NCBI GenBank assembly: GCA_964622275.1 | Contig: CAZUMX010000050.1 | Location: 1-5,727, forward strand | Source: CAYPEZ01 sp964622275 | Lineage (GTDB): Bacteria; Patescibacteriota; Minisyncoccia; Phycocordibacterales; UBA6899 | Reading direction: 5' to 3' | Length of the DNA stretch: 5,727 bases | Part shown: one piece after another, positions 5,447 to 5,727 of the stretch | How positions within the stretch are numbered: position 1 is the stretch's first letter | Layout of the letters: the number at the start of each line of letters is the position of its first letter | Translations under genes and position numbers: made by a program | The notes under the pieces: generated by a model | What the model saw: the letters and a program-made list of their open reading frames with translations, nothing else | Database searches by the model: none | What the model was told of the DNA's origin: nothing

Positions 5447-5674
5447 ATGGGTATTGATCTCAAAATCTCCTTAGAACAACTGCCTGAAGGGAGAGCGGTG
5501 ATCGTGGAAGTGTGTCAAAACAATGTCGTGGTACGGTCTTTCCGAGCCAGAGTGGGAACTACGTATGGTCCCGACGAGAAACCTGGGATCATTCTCGATA
5601 ATTTTGACCAACGAGTTGAGACACGACCGCCACCAAAGGTGACTTCACGAAACAATCTGACTATCGTCAAATAA
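5447..5674 (+). CDS. 75-residue orphan protein, unknown function
   Basis: Not recognised. The protein starts MGIDLKISLEQLPEGRAVIV and contains alternating hydrophobic stretches (RAVIVEVCQNNVVVRSFRARV, about 16-36) suggesting a small beta-rich soluble fold. A charged region GPDEKPG (41-47) and a PPP segment (61-63) near the C-terminus follow. There is no signal peptide or membrane helix, and a single cysteine at residue 23. It has its own promoter, a Shine-Dalgarno site and its own terminator, so it is a monocistronic gene rather than part of the stalk operon. The same frame is open upstream to 5339, but that part overlaps the terminator. The VEV/VVV pattern could suit a small nucleic-acid-binding or carbohydrate-binding barrel, but no motif supports a particular choice. 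Confidence 0.75.
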   Translation: MGIDLKISLEQLPEGRAVIVEVCQNNVVVRSFRARVGTTYGPDEKPGIILDNFDQRVETRPPPKVTSRNNLTIVK

Positions 5675-5678
5675 TTCT

Positions 5679-5716
5679 ACGGCCACACATTCCACAGGGA
5701 TGCGTGGCCGTTATTT
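5679..5716 (+). terminator. Intrinsic terminator of the orphan gene
   Basis: The arm ACGGCCACACATTCC (5679-5693) pairs with GGGATGCGTGGCCGT (5697-5711) around the loop ACA. This gives 15 positions with one A-C mismatch (5687/5703) and one G-U pair (5691/5699), followed by TATTT. It starts 4 nt after the stop codon. Confidence 0.85.
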
Positions 5717-5724
5717 GTTATACT
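5716..5724 (+). promoter_or_regulatory. Extended -10 promoter of a gene beyond the right edge
   Basis: TGTTATACT is an extended -10 (TGn before TATACT, 5/6 to TATAAT). The predicted start, about 5731, is just outside the window. No good -35 is seen at 16-18 nt; that region is the right arm of the preceding terminator. It implies a plus-strand gene immediately downstream. Confidence 0.5.
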
Positions 5725-5727
5725 GGC

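Overview
The window looks like chromosomal DNA of an ultra-small bacterium of the Candidate Phyla Radiation (Patescibacteria), most likely a Parcubacteria-type lineage. This is inferred from three things. First, the L10 and L7/L12 sequences resemble that group. Second, the Thr/Ser-rich secreted multidomain protein has a composition common there. Third, four plus-strand genes start without a Shine-Dalgarno sequence. The 1118-codon gene contains no in-frame TGA, so the standard bacterial code fits and a UGA-glycine lineage (Gracilibacteria/Absconditabacteria) is unlikely. No marker here fixes the exact taxon.

Layout. 1-60: tail of an upstream unit, ending in a strong hairpin terminator. 61-163: a short AT-rich upstream region with a weak promoter candidate and three copies of TAGTCA/TGACTA. 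164-3520: a large secreted protein made of a right-handed beta-helix, an LCAT-like serine esterase/lipase domain with a visible Ser/Asp/His set, and C-terminal beta-sandwich domains. 3523-3936: a four-helix membrane protein only 2 nt downstream, probably co-transcribed. 3954-4082 (minus): a probable 42-residue single-pass membrane miniprotein, apparently leaderless. 4066-4326: promoter and long leader of the ribosomal stalk operon, including an L10-leader kink-turn motif and an attenuator-like U-tract. 4327-4896 rplJ (L10) and 4924-5322 rplL (L7/L12). 5342-5383: a 19-bp perfect terminator whose 3' arm carries a consensus -35 for the next gene. 5447-5674: a 75-residue orphan protein with a Shine-Dalgarno site, followed by a terminator (5679-5716) that runs into the extended -10 promoter of a gene beyond the window.

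How the parts work together. rplJ and rplL encode the L10 base and the L12 multimers of the ribosomal stalk, which recruit translation GTPases. The leader is built so that free L10(L12)n can bind it in place of 23S rRNA and reduce expression of its own operon. The most interesting observation is that, besides the expected mimic of the 23S H42 kink-turn, the leader carries a 14-nt stretch nearly identical to the 5' strand and loop of H43 (the L11/thiostrepton loop), placed at the base of the U-tract. The second is a compact bidirectional promoter. Its minus-strand extended -10 puts the predicted start exactly on the ATG of the miniprotein, so this membrane peptide may be expressed in competition with the stalk operon.
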